Position numbers and translations under genes: made by a program | Notes under the pieces: generated by a model | Told to the model about the DNA's origin: nothing | Seen by the model: only the letters and a program-made list of their open reading frames with translations | The model's database searches: none | Part shown: one piece after another, positions 1 to 9,118 of the stretch | Position numbering within the stretch: position 1 is the stretch's first letter | How the letters are laid out: each line of letters begins with the position of its first letter | NCBI GenBank assembly: GCA_020849895.1 | Contig: JADZFN010000064.1 | Span: 46,965-110,964, forward strand | DNA length: 64,000 nucleotides | DNA from: Verrucomicrobiia bacterium | Lineage (GTDB): Bacteria > Verrucomicrobiota > Verrucomicrobiia > JABWAM01 | Reading direction: 5' to 3'

Positions 1-1
1 T

Positions 2-1468
2 CTCGACGTCGCAATGCGGCTCACGTTGCTCAACCTGTTGATGATGAGCGGGCGGGAAGTGCGGATGAACGACCGCGCCCGGGCGCTTGTCGAGGAGCAG
101 ACGCTCCAGCGGTTGGCGCTCGTGGAGAAGGCCCGGCGGATGGGTCTCGCTGTGAGCGATGCCGAAGTGCTGGAAACGGCGCGCCAGTGGTTCTCGAAGG
201 ACGGCCAGTTCAACCCCAGCGCCTACGCCCAGTTCGTGTCCGAGGTCCTCGCGCCGCGACGGCTCTCCGAAGGCGATTTCGAGGAGATGGCGCGCGAGAC
301 GCTCCTGCTCCGAAAGCTCTTCGCGCTCGTGGGTTCGAGCGCCAAGGTGACCGATGGAGAAGCCGTCGCGTTCACCAAGGAAAACCTCGAGCGGATCAGC
401 GCGGTCGTCTGCCGTTTCGACGCCGCGGAGTTTCTCGCGGAAAGCAAGCCGACTGAGGCGCAGGTCGCGGATTTTTACGCGAAGCATCCCGACCTCTTTC
501 GCACCCCGGAACGGGTGCGCGCAGCTTACGTCCTTTTTCCGATCGAACCCGAAAAGATCGCGCCGACCGACGCAGAGCTTGCGGAGGTGTATGAGGCGAG
601 CCGCGCGGTGCTGACGACGCCCGACGGCAGGGTGCGCCCGATGAGTGAGGTGGCAGACGCCCTCCGCATCCAGGTGAAACGGCGCAAGGCGCGCGAGGCG
701 GCCGCCAAGCGGGCGACCGAACTGACCGTGAAGCTCGTGCCCGAGCCGGGCAAGGAACCGCCCTCGTTTGAGGCGCTTGTGCGCGCCGAGGGCTTGGTCT
801 TAAAGGAAACGGGGTTCATGACTCCGCAGGAGCTGCCTTCCGGCATCAAGGCGCCGGAGTTCGCCGCCGCGGCGCACGCGCTCGGGCCTGAAAATTCGAT
901 CAGCGACCCTGTGCCGCTCGGAGAGACCGCCTTCGCAGTGATCAAGTTTCTCGAACGTCAGCCGAGCGTGCTTCCTTCTCTGGAAAACGTGCGCGATGCG
1001 GTAAGAGGCGCCTGCGCGGCCGAGCTCGCCGTGACCCGGGCGCGCGAGGTCGGCGCGAGGAAACGCGCGGAACTCCAGGCGGCGCTCGACGAGGGGAAGC
1101 CGTTCCTCGCGACGACGGCGGCGCTCGGCCTCAAGCCGATCCCGCTTCCGGTCTTCAGCGCGTTGGAGACGCCGCCGCGCGACCGCGGCGAGGCGCTGGT
1201 GCGGCGTGCCGCGATCCTGCTGCCCGCGGGCGGGGTGGGGGACTTCATTCCTTCCTCAACCGGAGGTTTTTTCGTCCATGTGCTCTCGCGTCAGCCGGTG
1301 AAATCCGACGAGGTGGCCAACCATCTTGCCGAGATGAAGCAGGGGCTCCTTCAGATGCGGCAGCAGCAGATCGTCGCCGATTTTCAGCAGGCGACTTTGC
1401 GCGAGGCCTTCGGCGAGGCGTTTGTCGGCGGACGCAAGACGGCGGAAGTCGAGGAGTCCGAAGAATAG
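2..1468 (+). CDS. SurA/PpiD-like periplasmic folding factor (5' end outside window)
   Basis: The reading frame is open to the left edge of the window; the first visible ATG is at 14, so the N-terminus (probably a signal or membrane anchor) is probably missing. Counted from that Met, residues about 48-75 resemble a SurA N-terminal chaperone segment, about 150-177 match the PpiD-type 'FYAKHPDLFRTPERVRAAYVLF' region, and about 250-315 look like a degenerate parvulin domain. I see no clear catalytic parvulin core, so the likely role is as an envelope protein chaperone, not a proven prolyl isomerase. It converges on prfA, 137 bp away. The family is fairly sure; the exact member is not. Confidence 0.75.
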   Translation, partial: LDVAMRLTLLNLLMMSGREVRMNDRARALVEEQTLQRLALVEKARRMGLAVSDAEVLETARQWFSKDGQFNPSAYAQFVSEVLAPRRLSEGDFEEMARETLLLRKLFALVGSSAKVTDGEAVAFTKENLERISAVVCRFDAAEFLAESKPTEAQVADFYAKHPDLFRTPERVRAAYVLFPIEPEKIAPTDAELAEVYEASRAVLTTPDGRVRPMSEVADALRIQVKRRKAREAAAKRATELTVKLVPEPGKEPPSFEALVRAEGLVLKETGFMTPQELPSGIKAPEFAAAAHALGPENSISDPVPLGETAFAVIKFLERQPSVLPSLENVRDAVRGACAAELAVTRAREVGARKRAELQAALDEGKPFLATTAALGLKPIPLPVFSALETPPRDRGEALVRRAAILLPAGGVGDFIPSSTGGFFVHVLSRQPVKSDEVANHLAEMKQGLLQMRQQQIVADFQQATLREAFGEAFVGGRKTAEVEESEE

Positions 1469-1605
1469 CGCGGGGACCGTGCCGCGGATGCGCGACAGGA
1501 TCTCGCTGGCCAACCGTTCGCCTGCTTGGGGACTCATGGAGACCGCCTTTCCAGCAAAGCTTCTTCGCCTTGAGTTTCTGCACGAAGGCGTGGGGCTTCC
1601 TCCTC

Positions 1606-2694
1606 TCAGAAATTTTCCGATCCCTGATCGGTCAGGCGGCGTTCCAAGTCCTGCCTCGCGAGCTCGGAAAGGACGGGTTCGATTTTGCCTTCGAGGAACT
1701 CCGTGAGGTTGTGGAGCGTCAGTCCGATGCGGTGGTCGGTCACGCGGTTCTGCGGAAAGTTGTAGGTGCGGATCCGCTCGCTGCGGTCGCCCGTTCCGAT
1801 CTGAGATCGGCGGGCCTGCGAGGCCTTTGCCGCCTCTTCTTCCCGGCGCGCCGTGAGCAGGCGCGCGCGCAGGACGCGCAGGGCCTTCGCCTTGTTCTTC
1901 TGCTGGCTGCGCTCGTCGGCGCAGCGGACGATCAGGCCCGAGGGTTTATGATGGATCTGCACCGCGCTGTCCGTGGTGTTCACTCCCTGGCCGCCGGGCC
2001 CCGAAGCGCGGCAGACCGTGATCTCGAGGTCCTCCGGACGGACGTCCACGTCCACCTCCTCCGCTTCGGGCAGGACGGCCACCGTCGCCGTCGAGGTGTG
2101 GATGCGCCCTCCCGCCTCGGTGGCGGGGATGCGCTGCACGCGATGGACGCCGCTTTCGTAGCGCAGGCGACGATATACGTCCTGTCCTTGCACCGAGGCG
2201 ACGACCTCCTTGTAGCCGCCGAGCGCCGAAGGGCTGGTGTCCATCGTTTCGATTTTCCAACCCCGCGATTCGGCAAAGCGCAAGTACATCCGGAAGAGGT
2301 CGGCGGCGAAGAGCGCCGCTTCGTCGCCTCCGGTGCCCGCGCGAATTTCGAGAATCGTGTTACGGCTGTCGTGAGGATCGGGCGGGAGGATGGCCGCCTT
2401 CAATTCCAACTCGAGAGCCTCGCGGCGGGCGGCCAGGTCGCGGGCTTCGGCCTCGATCATCTCCAGCATGTCGGGTTCGTTCTGATGCTGGCTTCGCAAC
2501 GCCTCGTTGTCGCGGGCGCGGCGCAGGGCCTCGGCGTAGTCGCTAAAGCACGCGACGGTTTCCCTGAGGCGCGCGTGTTCGCGTCCGATCTCGGCTGCGC
2601 GACGCGCATCCGCGAAGGCGGCGCGGTCCGAAAGCGCCGCCTCCAGTTCGGCGAGGCGTTTCATGAAGCGGGGTTGATGGGAGAGCAGATCCAT
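1606..2694 (-). CDS. prfA: Peptide chain release factor 1
   Basis: This is class I release factor 1, which recognises UAA and UAG and triggers hydrolysis of the finished peptide in the ribosome. The length of 362 residues is normal. The stop-codon reading tripeptide PAT is at residues 190-192 within '[18 protein letters not shown]', which marks RF1 rather than RF2 (SPF), and the catalytic GGQ is at 234-236. The GGQ context is [13 protein letters not shown], slightly unusual beside the common GAGGQHVNTTDSA. No prmC methyltransferase gene, a frequent neighbour, is seen next to it. A separate GGQ-only protein lies at 39918-40328. Confidence 0.97.
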   Translation of the reverse strand: MDLLSHQPRFMKRLAELEAALSDRAAFADARRAAEIGREHARLRETVACFSDYAEALRRARDNEALRSQHQNEPDMLEMIEAEARDLAARREALELELKAAILPPDPHDSRNTILEIRAGTGGDEAALFAADLFRMYLRFAESRGWKIETMDTSPSALGGYKEVVASVQGQDVYRRLRYESGVHRVQRIPATEAGGRIHTSTATVAVLPEAEEVDVDVRPEDLEITVCRASGPGGQGVNTTDSAVQIHHKPSGLIVRCADERSQQKNKAKALRVLRARLLTARREEEAAKASQARRSQIGTGDRSERIRTYNFPQNRVTDHRIGLTLHNLTEFLEGKIEPVLSELARQDLERRLTDQGSENF

Positions 2695-2791
2695 GGCGAA
2701 GGGGCTCAGCGCGCCGGATTTCCGGAGGGCCTTCGGACAGGGGGAACGGCGAGACGGCGCGAGACGCCACGGCGGATCTTCATCGGGAAAA

Positions 2792-4636
2792 TTACAATGT
2801 CCCCTTTCGGATCGCCTGCGTCAGTTCGGCGGTCAGCTCGTGGCGCACAAGCGGCGTGACGAGGTAGATGCCTCCGAAATGCGCGAGCACCTCGGCAGCG
2901 ATTTCGCGGGCCACGGCCAGCCCCTCGGCCAGGCCGGCGGCGCCTTCCTTGCCGCGCATCCGCTCGCGCACGGAATCGGGGAGGACGATGCCGGGCACTT
3001 CGTTGTGCAGAAACTCCGCGTTCCGATGATTCAGCAGAGGCATGACGCCGACGAGCACGGGAATCCCGAAGCGCGCGAGGGCGTCGCGCGCGGCTCGCGC
3101 GAGGGCGGGGTCGAAGATCGGCTGCGTCATCACAAAGGTCGCGCCCGCGGCGAGCTTGCGTTCAAGGCGGCGGACCTGCACGTCGAGATTGCGCGCGTTC
3201 GGATTGAAGGTGCAGCCGGCGGTGAAGCGGGTCGCCCGCTTGAGGTCGCGTCCGCCGAAGCTGCGCCCGCCGTTCATCGCGCGGATGCCTTCGAGAAGGG
3301 AAATCGAGTTGAGGTCGTAGACGCTGGTGGCACCGGGGGTGTCCCCGACTTTGGAGGGGTCGCCGGTCAGGGCGAGGACGTGGTCGAGGCCGAGCGCGTC
3401 CATGCCCATCAGCTCGGACTGGACGCCGATGAGGTTGCGGTCGCGGCAGGCGAAATGCACGATCGGGCGCAGGCCCGTGTCGCGCCAGGCGAGGTAGGAG
3501 GCCACGGGGGCGCTCATGCGCATCACGGCGAGCGAGTTGTCGGCGACCGTTAGGAAATCGGCGCCGGCGGCCTTGAGCGCGCGGCCCGCCTCGAGCATGC
3601 GGTCGAGGGAGAGCGTCTTGGGCGGGTCGAACTCCACCACGATCAAGGTGCGCCGGCAGGCGATCTCGATCAGGGTCGAGGCGGCGGGCGCCGCGGAGGC
3701 GGCGGGGGCGAGCGTTGGTGCGGCGCGCGTCGCAACGGCCTCCGCGCGGACAGGCGAGGGGATGAAGCCGCGCAGTGCGTCGCGTACGGCGGCGATATGT
3801 TCGGGGCGGGTGCCGCAGCAGCCGCCGATGAGCCGCGCTCCGGCGCGGGCCAGGTCGAGCGCTTTCTCCGCGAAGTAGGCCGGCGTGGTCGGGTAATGAA
3901 ACCGCGCCTCCAGCAGCTCGGGACGCCCCGCGTTCGGGTAGGCGGAAAGCGGCAGGTCGCCGAAGCGTCCGCCGCGGGCCGAGAAGAGGTCGCTGATCGG
4001 GCGCGGGCCGATACAGCAGTTGGCGCCGACCGCATCCGCGCCGGCGTCGTGCAACCGCGCGAAGGCGTCCTCGATCGCGACGCCGCGATGGGTGCGCCCT
4101 TCTTCGGTGAACGACATCGAGCAGACGGACGCCGCATCGCTCAGCGATTTTAAAGCGCGCAGCGCGAGCAGCAATTCCTCGAGATCGCTGAAGGTTTCAA
4201 AAAGGATGAAGTCCGCCCCCCCTTCCAGCAGGGCGCCGATCTGCTCGCGGAAGACGCCTTCGGGATCGAGCCCTCGCTCGCGGACTTCGTCAAGGGCCGC
4301 GCCCAGCGGCCCAACCGAACCGGCGACGAGCGCGTCGCGCGTGCCGACGACCTCCCGCGCGAGGCGGGCGGCCTGCCAGTTGATTTCGTTGACGCGCCCT
4401 TCCAGGCCGAAGCGCGCCAGCTTCGCGCGGTTCGCTCCGAAGGAGTTCGTCTCGATGACGTGCGCGCCGGCGGCGAGATAGTCCTCATGCACCCGGCGGA
4501 TCAGGTCGCGCCCCGTCAGCGTCAGTTCTTCCGAGCAGCGGTCGAGGGGAAGGCCGCGTTCATAAAGGAGGGTGCCCATGGCGCCGTCCCCGAGGACGAC
4601 GCCCCGCTGCATGCGTTCGAGGAGGTTTTCGGCCAT
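2792..4636 (-). CDS. Bifunctional homocysteine S-methyltransferase / methylenetetrahydrofolate reductase
   Basis: This fused one-carbon enzyme of 614 residues has the architecture of Bacillus YitJ. Residues about 1-290 form the zinc-dependent homocysteine methyltransferase barrel: 'GDGAMGT' near the start, one zinc Cys in NCCIG (207/208) and the paired Cys273-Cys274 in [10 protein letters not shown]. An Ala/Pro-rich linker (about 295-322) leads to an MTHFR barrel (about 325 to the end). I chose the ATG at 4636; the frame continues upstream to 4759, but that would overlap the divergent amidase gene and add a non-conserved tail. It probably serves methionine and folate metabolism. No SAM or cobalamin riboswitch is visible in the 106-bp divergent gap. 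Confidence 0.93.
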   Translation of the reverse strand: MAENLLERMQRGVVLGDGAMGTLLYERGLPLDRCSEELTLTGRDLIRRVHEDYLAAGAHVIETNSFGANRAKLARFGLEGRVNEINWQAARLAREVVGTRDALVAGSVGPLGAALDEVRERGLDPEGVFREQIGALLEGGADFILFETFSDLEELLLALRALKSLSDAASVCSMSFTEEGRTHRGVAIEDAFARLHDAGADAVGANCCIGPRPISDLFSARGGRFGDLPLSAYPNAGRPELLEARFHYPTTPAYFAEKALDLARAGARLIGGCCGTRPEHIAAVRDALRGFIPSPVRAEAVATRAAPTLAPAASAAPAASTLIEIACRRTLIVVEFDPPKTLSLDRMLEAGRALKAAGADFLTVADNSLAVMRMSAPVASYLAWRDTGLRPIVHFACRDRNLIGVQSELMGMDALGLDHVLALTGDPSKVGDTPGATSVYDLNSISLLEGIRAMNGGRSFGGRDLKRATRFTAGCTFNPNARNLDVQVRRLERKLAAGATFVMTQPIFDPALARAARDALARFGIPVLVGVMPLLNHRNAEFLHNEVPGIVLPDSVRERMRGKEGAAGLAEGLAVAREIAAEVLAHFGGIYLVTPLVRHELTAELTQAIRKGTL

Positions 4637-4742
4637 GGCTTTCAAGTTAGCAGGCGCGGAGGGAAATGCGAAGCGTGCTCCCACGCTCCGGGGTTTTCGG
4701 ACGCACTTGCGCGCGCGCCGTTTTTCTGCGACGAAAGCCGGG

Positions 4743-5714
4743 ATGAAAGCGAAGCGCACGAATCGGACGCGAGTGGGCCTGGTGCAGATGCGCTGCGGAG
4801 AGTCGCCGAAAACGAATCTTCGGCGCGCGATCGAAGGGATGCGCGAGGCGGCGCGCCGCGGCGCGCGGATCGTTTGTCTTCCTGAGCTTTTTCTTACGCC
4901 CTATTTCTGCCAATCGGAAGACCACCGGAATTTCCGTCTCGCCGAACCGGTGCCGGGGCCGACCACGGTGCGGCTCTCGGCCGAGGCGAAGCGACTCAAG
5001 GTGGTCCTCGTCGCCTCGCTCTTCGAACGGCGCGCGCGCGGCCTCTATCACAACACCGCCGCGATCCTCGACGCTGACGGACGCTTCCTTGGGAAGTTCA
5101 GAAAGATGCACATTCCCGACGATCCGCTCTACTACGAGAAGTTTTACTTCGCCCCCGGTGACCTCGGCTTCCGCGCGTGGGCGACGCGGCGCGGGACGAT
5201 CGGCGTTCTCATCTGCTGGGACCAGTGGTATCCGGAGGCGGCGCGTCTGACCGCTCTGCAGGGGGCGGACCTCCTCTTTTATCCGACGGCCATCGGCTGG
5301 CACCCGAGCGAAAAGGCAAAGACCGGAAAGGCGCAGCATGAAGCCTGGGAGATCATCCAGCGCAGCCATGCCGTCGCGAACGGGTGTTTCGTCGCCGCGG
5401 TGAACCGCGTTGGCCATGAGCGTCCTGCGGGAGGCGCGGGGATCGAGTTCTGGGGCCAGAGCTTTCTCGCGGATCCCTCGGGACAGATCCTCGTCCGCGC
5501 GAGCGCCTCACGCGAAGAGGTGATCGTCGCAGAAGTGGATTTTGAAAAGGTGGAAGAGGCCCGGACCCACTGGCCGTTTCTGAGGGACCGCCGGATCGAG
5601 GCTTATGGCGGCCTGACCCAGCGATATCTCGCCGAGACGGTGGCGTGCGGCATCTGCCGACCGAAACGGCGGCCCTCCGGGGTCCTCGCGGCCCGCTCTT
5701 TTCGAAGACCTTAA
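4743..5714 (+). CDS. aguB: N-carbamoylputrescine amidase (nitrilase superfamily)
   Basis: The protein (323 residues from the ATG at 4743) is a carbon-nitrogen hydrolase with the catalytic triad Glu48 (LPELF), Lys121 (KFRKMHIPDDP) and Cys158 (LICWDQWYPEAAR). The combination KMHIPDDPLYYEKFYFAPGD and CWDQWYPE is characteristic of AguB, which converts N-carbamoylputrescine to putrescine in polyamine synthesis. The frame is open back to 4572, but that extension lies opposite the divergent methyltransferase gene and looks non-coding. No agmatine deiminase (aguA), the usual partner, is in the window, so it is probably encoded elsewhere. Confidence 0.92.
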   Translation: MKAKRTNRTRVGLVQMRCGESPKTNLRRAIEGMREAARRGARIVCLPELFLTPYFCQSEDHRNFRLAEPVPGPTTVRLSAEAKRLKVVLVASLFERRARGLYHNTAAILDADGRFLGKFRKMHIPDDPLYYEKFYFAPGDLGFRAWATRRGTIGVLICWDQWYPEAARLTALQGADLLFYPTAIGWHPSEKAKTGKAQHEAWEIIQRSHAVANGCFVAAVNRVGHERPAGGAGIEFWGQSFLADPSGQILVRASASREEVIVAEVDFEKVEEARTHWPFLRDRRIEAYGGLTQRYLAETVACGICRPKRRPSGVLAARSFRRP

Positions 5715-5756
5715 AATTCTCGATCGCGGCGAAGGGATGAGGCTAGGTTTCGATCC

Positions 5757-6278
5757 ATGAGTTCTAAACCGCGTGTGGACGCCGCGCCTTCACCCTATCC
5801 CTATGCCGCCGCAGTGGCGGAGTTCATGGACATGGCCGGACAGGAACGCCCCAGGAAAACGATCCTCCGCCTGGACCCGAGCGGGACGCCCTCCTTGGGG
5901 GACTTGGGCACTCTGAAAGGATTGCGGCAGGCGATGACCCAGGTCATCGCACGCGTAAAACACCCGATCCTTCGGCTGCGGCTTTCGCTGGCGCTCGAAG
6001 AAGCGTGGGAGTTGGCCGAGGCGTCGCTGAAGGAGGACCTTCCGATGATCGCTCGCAACGCGGCGGACCTCCTCTACGTGACCCACGGCATCCCGCACAG
6101 CCTGGGTTACGACGGCGACGCCGTCTTCGACTGCGTGCACCGGGCGAACATGACCAAGCGGATGGGCAAGGTGCGCTCCGACGGCAAGCAGTTGGCGCCG
6201 ATGGATTTCAAACCGCCGGACGTTCGCGGCGTCCTCGCGAACCCGGCGGACGGGACTACTTGCCCGAAGCCGCTTTGA
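5757..6278 (+). CDS. MazG/PRA-PH-like nucleotide pyrophosphohydrolase
   Basis: This 173-residue protein has the all-alpha NTP pyrophosphohydrolase signature: Glu81-Glu82, Glu85 and Glu88 in 'LEEAWELAE', Asp104 in 'AADLLYVTHG', then the C-terminal 'VHRANMTKRM' typical of the phosphoribosyl-ATP pyrophosphohydrolase-like branch. It should bind magnesium and hydrolyse a nucleoside triphosphate or related phosphoanhydride; the substrate cannot be told from sequence. No histidine biosynthesis genes are nearby, so a HisE role is unlikely and house-cleaning is more plausible. Its last 23 bp overlap the end of the convergent small gene at 6256-6492. Confidence 0.8.
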   Translation: MSSKPRVDAAPSPYPYAAAVAEFMDMAGQERPRKTILRLDPSGTPSLGDLGTLKGLRQAMTQVIARVKHPILRLRLSLALEEAWELAEASLKEDLPMIARNAADLLYVTHGIPHSLGYDGDAVFDCVHRANMTKRMGKVRSDGKQLAPMDFKPPDVRGVLANPADGTTCPKPL

Positions 6279-6492
6279 GGAATTGAGTCTGGGTGACAAC
6301 GGCCTCGAGGCGCTCCAGAATTTTCTTCTGCACGTCGAGGGTTTCGTCGAGCCGACGGTCGAGCTCCTCCTGGCTTAGCATTTCCGCCCTAGCCTCCTGC
6401 GCGCGGAGCGGTGCGATCCGGAACAACGCCGCGGCGGCGAGAAAGCCAAGCGCGGCGCCGAGCATGAACGGGAATCGGGAGAAGGTTTTCAT
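6256..6492 (-). CDS. Small single-pass membrane protein with coiled coil
   Basis: This 78-residue protein has a hydrophobic segment at about residues 7-26 (signal anchor or signal peptide, followed by RAQEARAE), then a charged helical stretch ending in 'DVQKKILERLEAVVTQTQFL', which looks like a short coiled coil. I chose the ATG at 6492; the longer frame to 6603 has no support. It overlaps the stop codon of the upstream gene (6489-6701) by 4 bp, so the two are probably translated together. I recognise no family. The architecture resembles its neighbour and suggests a two-component helical pair at or outside the membrane. Confidence 0.65.
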   Translation of the reverse strand: MKTFSRFPFMLGAALGFLAAAALFRIAPLRAQEARAEMLSQEELDRRLDETLDVQKKILERLEAVVTQTQFLKAASGK

Positions 6493-6701
6493 GGGGATTT
6501 CCGGCCGCCGGACATCGAACGCGCCTTTATGAAATTCAGGTTCTGTTCGATGGTGTCCAGGGCTTGGTTCATTTTTTTGTGGTTCTCGGCGATCTGCGCC
6601 CATTTGTCGGAAGGCGCCGCGTCTTGCGCGCCGAGGCGCGCAAGCGCCAACGCGAAAAGCCCGACGCCCAGGGCGGCTGCGAGGAGAGGGAATCGTTTCA
6701 T
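6489..6701 (-). CDS. Small secreted helical protein
   Basis: This 70-residue protein has a clear signal peptide (MKRFPLLAAALGVGLFALAL, predicted cleavage near ARLGAQ-DAAP) followed by about 40 residues of helix, 'KMNQALDTIEQNLNFIKAR'. It is the first gene of a pair: its stop overlaps the ATG of the 6256-6492 gene by 4 bp. Both products are short exported helices with the pattern (L/I)-E-x-x-L/V-x-x-x-x-x-F-(I/L)-K near the C-terminus, which suggests duplication or direct interaction. I recognise no family. Confidence 0.65.
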   Translation of the reverse strand: MKRFPLLAAALGVGLFALALARLGAQDAAPSDKWAQIAENHKKMNQALDTIEQNLNFIKARSMSGGRKSP

Positions 6702-6848
6702 GGGGGTCCTTCGTTTGGTGGAAAGCCTATCCCGAGAAATCGGAAAACGAAAGCCTCCATGCGTGCCGCGGAGGCGTCCGGTCTCTCCAAGGCGGAATGC
6801 GGCAGGAGAGGAGTCAACCGGTTGTCGCGGAGCCGCATGACGGCAGGA

Positions 6849-8333
6849 TCATGGATCGGAGGCGAGGCGCGGAAGGACGACCGTAAAAACGCTGCCTTCA
6901 GCGGGGCGGCTCTCGACCTCGATCCGCCCGCCGTGGGCTTCGGCGATCCATTTCGAGATCGCGAGGCCGAGGCCCGTTCCCTCAACCCCGCGGGGGGAGG
7001 GGAGGCGGGCGCGCGAAAAGCGTTCGAAGAGATGCGGGAGATTCTCGGGACGGATGCCGGCGCCGCGGTCGCGCACCGAGATGCGGCAGTGTGCCGCGGT
7101 TGCGCCGACCGCGACTTCCACGGACTGTCCCGCGGCGGAGTGTTTGATCGCGTTATGGAGGAGATTGAAGATCAGCCCTCCGAGGAGGTCCGGATCCCCG
7201 CCGACGAACGGTTCGCCCGAGGAATCGTCCACGTGCACGGCGCAGCGCACACCGGCGGCGCGCGCGAAGAACATGAGTCGCTCGACCGTCTGCACGGCAA
7301 CTTCATCAAGGCGAACGGCGCGGGAGCGATCGAGCGGACGGCCCGCGTCAGCGCGCGCGAGGATGAGGAGATTCTCGACGGTTTGGGTAAGCCGCTCCAG
7401 TTCCTCGGAAGCGCTCTGGAGGAACTCGTGCAATTCCGCCGGCGCCGGCGCCTTGCGACGGAGCGCCTCGATCTCGCCCCGGAGGATGGTGAGCGGCGTT
7501 TTAAGTTCGTGGGAAGCGTCGGCCACGAAACGCTGCTGGCTTTGGAAGGCGCGTTCGATCTCCTCGAGGAGGCGATTGAGCGTGAGCGCGAGGCGGCGGA
7601 GCTCGTCGTCGGTGTCGGGCATAGGGAGCCGTTCGCCGAGGTGTTGGGCGCCGAGGCGTTGGGCGCCGGCGAGCACGCGGTTGACGGGGCGGAAGGCGCG
7701 TCCCGCGATCCACCAGCCGCCGAGAACGGCGAGGAGCAACGCGGTCGGAATGCCCGTATAGAAAAGGACCGCGCGGAGGCGGGCGAGCGAGGCATCGAGC
7801 GCATGCGTGCTCACGGCGAGCTGCAGGATAAGCTGGACCTTCCCCTGGGCGATGAGGGGGAAGGTGAGCACGCGGAGGGTGCCTTCGCCCCAGAACGGTT
7901 TCGCGCCGCGGATCGCGCGGGCTTCCCCGTGCCACATCGCTCCAGCGGACGCGGCGCGCAAGGCGGCTTGCTCGAAGGGGAGCGACGCGGCGCCGAGCGA
8001 ACGGGAACGGGCGATCGAACGTCCGTCCAGGGCGCGAAGCTCGAGGTATTCGTTGCCGACCTGGTAGGGAAGGAGCCGGCCGCTTTCGGCGATGAGCGCC
8101 TCGTTGATTTCGATTTGCCCGGCGGCGTTGAGGGAGATGCTCCGCGCGATGCCGCGCGCGCGGTTGAGGACGAGCTGGTCGAAGTCGGCGGCCTGATGGC
8201 GACGGTAGAGGGAATAGAGGCCGCTGCAGAAAAGGAGCAGGATCGCCCCGAAGACGCCCGCGTTCAGGAGCGTCACGCGGAAGCGGAGCGTCCGCCAGAA
8301 GCGCGATCCGACGGGGGCTTCGGCTTCACTCAT
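6849..8333 (-). CDS. Membrane sensor histidine kinase
   Basis: This 494-residue HisKA-type kinase has TM1 at about residues 20-42, an extracytoplasmic sensor region of about 140 residues with no recognised domain, TM2 at about 188-209, then HAMP. The phospho-acceptor is His275 in 'DASHELKTPLT', the N box is LLHNAIKH (Asn394), the G1 box is DRGAGI and the G2 box is GTGLGLAI. No response regulator gene is adjacent or elsewhere in the window. It overlaps the preceding ABC ATPase gene by 8 bp, so the two are co-transcribed and possibly work together. Kinases of this form often respond to envelope stress or metals, but nothing here shows the signal. Confidence 0.93.
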   Translation of the reverse strand: MSEAEAPVGSRFWRTLRFRVTLLNAGVFGAILLLFCSGLYSLYRRHQAADFDQLVLNRARGIARSISLNAAGQIEINEALIAESGRLLPYQVGNEYLELRALDGRSIARSRSLGAASLPFEQAALRAASAGAMWHGEARAIRGAKPFWGEGTLRVLTFPLIAQGKVQLILQLAVSTHALDASLARLRAVLFYTGIPTALLLAVLGGWWIAGRAFRPVNRVLAGAQRLGAQHLGERLPMPDTDDELRRLALTLNRLLEEIERAFQSQQRFVADASHELKTPLTILRGEIEALRRKAPAPAELHEFLQSASEELERLTQTVENLLILARADAGRPLDRSRAVRLDEVAVQTVERLMFFARAAGVRCAVHVDDSSGEPFVGGDPDLLGGLIFNLLHNAIKHSAAGQSVEVAVGATAAHCRISVRDRGAGIRPENLPHLFERFSRARLPSPRGVEGTGLGLAISKWIAEAHGGRIEVESRPAEGSVFTVVLPRLASDP

Positions 8334-9042
8334 CGCGAAGCGGGACGGCGGCGTTTGCCTCGATCAAGAGTCCGTCGCGCATCCGCAGCACGCGATCGGC
8401 CGCGGCGGCGATTCGCGCGGAGTGGGTGACGAGCAGGAGGGCGGCGCCGCGGGAGCGTTGGAGGCGGCGGAGCGCCTCGAGCACGACACCGGAAGATTCG
8501 GAATCCAGATTGCCCGTGGGTTCGTCGGCGAGGAGGAGGGCGGGTTCGTGGACGAGCGCGCGAGCGAGGGCCACGCGCTGTTGTTCACCACCGGAAAGCT
8601 CTGCCGGATGACGCGCGCCTTTGTCGCTCAACCCGACTTCCTCGAGCAGGGCCTTTGCGCGGGCGTATCCGCGCGAGGCGGGAGTGCGCGCAAGGCGCAG
8701 CGGGAGGGCTATATTTTCCAGTGCGGTGAGGTGCGGGAGGAGATTGAAGAACTGGAAGACGATACCCACCTTGCGTCGCCGCAGCAGGGCGAGCGCGCGT
8801 TCATCGAGGCGATGCAGAGGCTGATCTTCCAGCCAGATCTCGCCGGAGGTGGGTTGATCGAGACCGCCTGCGAGATGGAGCAGGGTGGTTTTTCCGCAGC
8901 CGCTCGGCCCGACGAGCGCCACGAATTCCCCTTCCGCGACGGTCATGGTGACGCCGCGCAGTGCGTGGACATTTCGAGCTTCGGCCTCCCCGTTGCGCCG
9001 GGCGGCCTCGAACACCTTGGTAACGGCTTCCAAGCGGATCAC
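8326..9042 (-). CDS. ABC transporter ATP-binding protein, LolD/MacB type
   Basis: This 238-residue ATPase has Walker A GPSGCGKTT, a Q-loop in 'VFQFFNLLPHLTALEN', the signature LSGGEQQRVALARAL, Walker B LLLADEPTGNLD and the switch His in LLVTHS. This pattern belongs to the LolD/MacB/FtsE group that works with FtsX-like permeases. I chose the GTG at 9042, giving an 'MIRLEAVTKVF' beginning normal for the family; a TTG at 9129 would overlap galT and add an odd tail. No permease gene is next to it; instead the histidine kinase gene follows with an 8-bp overlap. It lies downstream of galT on the same strand. Confidence 0.9.
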   Translation of the reverse strand: MIRLEAVTKVFEAARRNGEAEARNVHALRGVTMTVAEGEFVALVGPSGCGKTTLLHLAGGLDQPTSGEIWLEDQPLHRLDERALALLRRRKVGIVFQFFNLLPHLTALENIALPLRLARTPASRGYARAKALLEEVGLSDKGARHPAELSGGEQQRVALARALVHEPALLLADEPTGNLDSESSGVVLEALRRLQRSRGAALLLVTHSARIAAAADRVLRMRDGLLIEANAAVPLRDE

Positions 9043-9118
9043 GCGGCGGAGAATAGCGCGAGAGAGCGCGAGACGCGAGAAGATGGAATGGGAGGGATCG
9101 CGCTCCCCCTCCTGCGCT

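Noticed and set aside
6564..8429. 621-codon plus-strand frame opposite the histidine kinase
   Set aside because: It is charged and repetitive, as antisense frames in GC-rich genes usually are, while the minus strand encodes a complete kinase.
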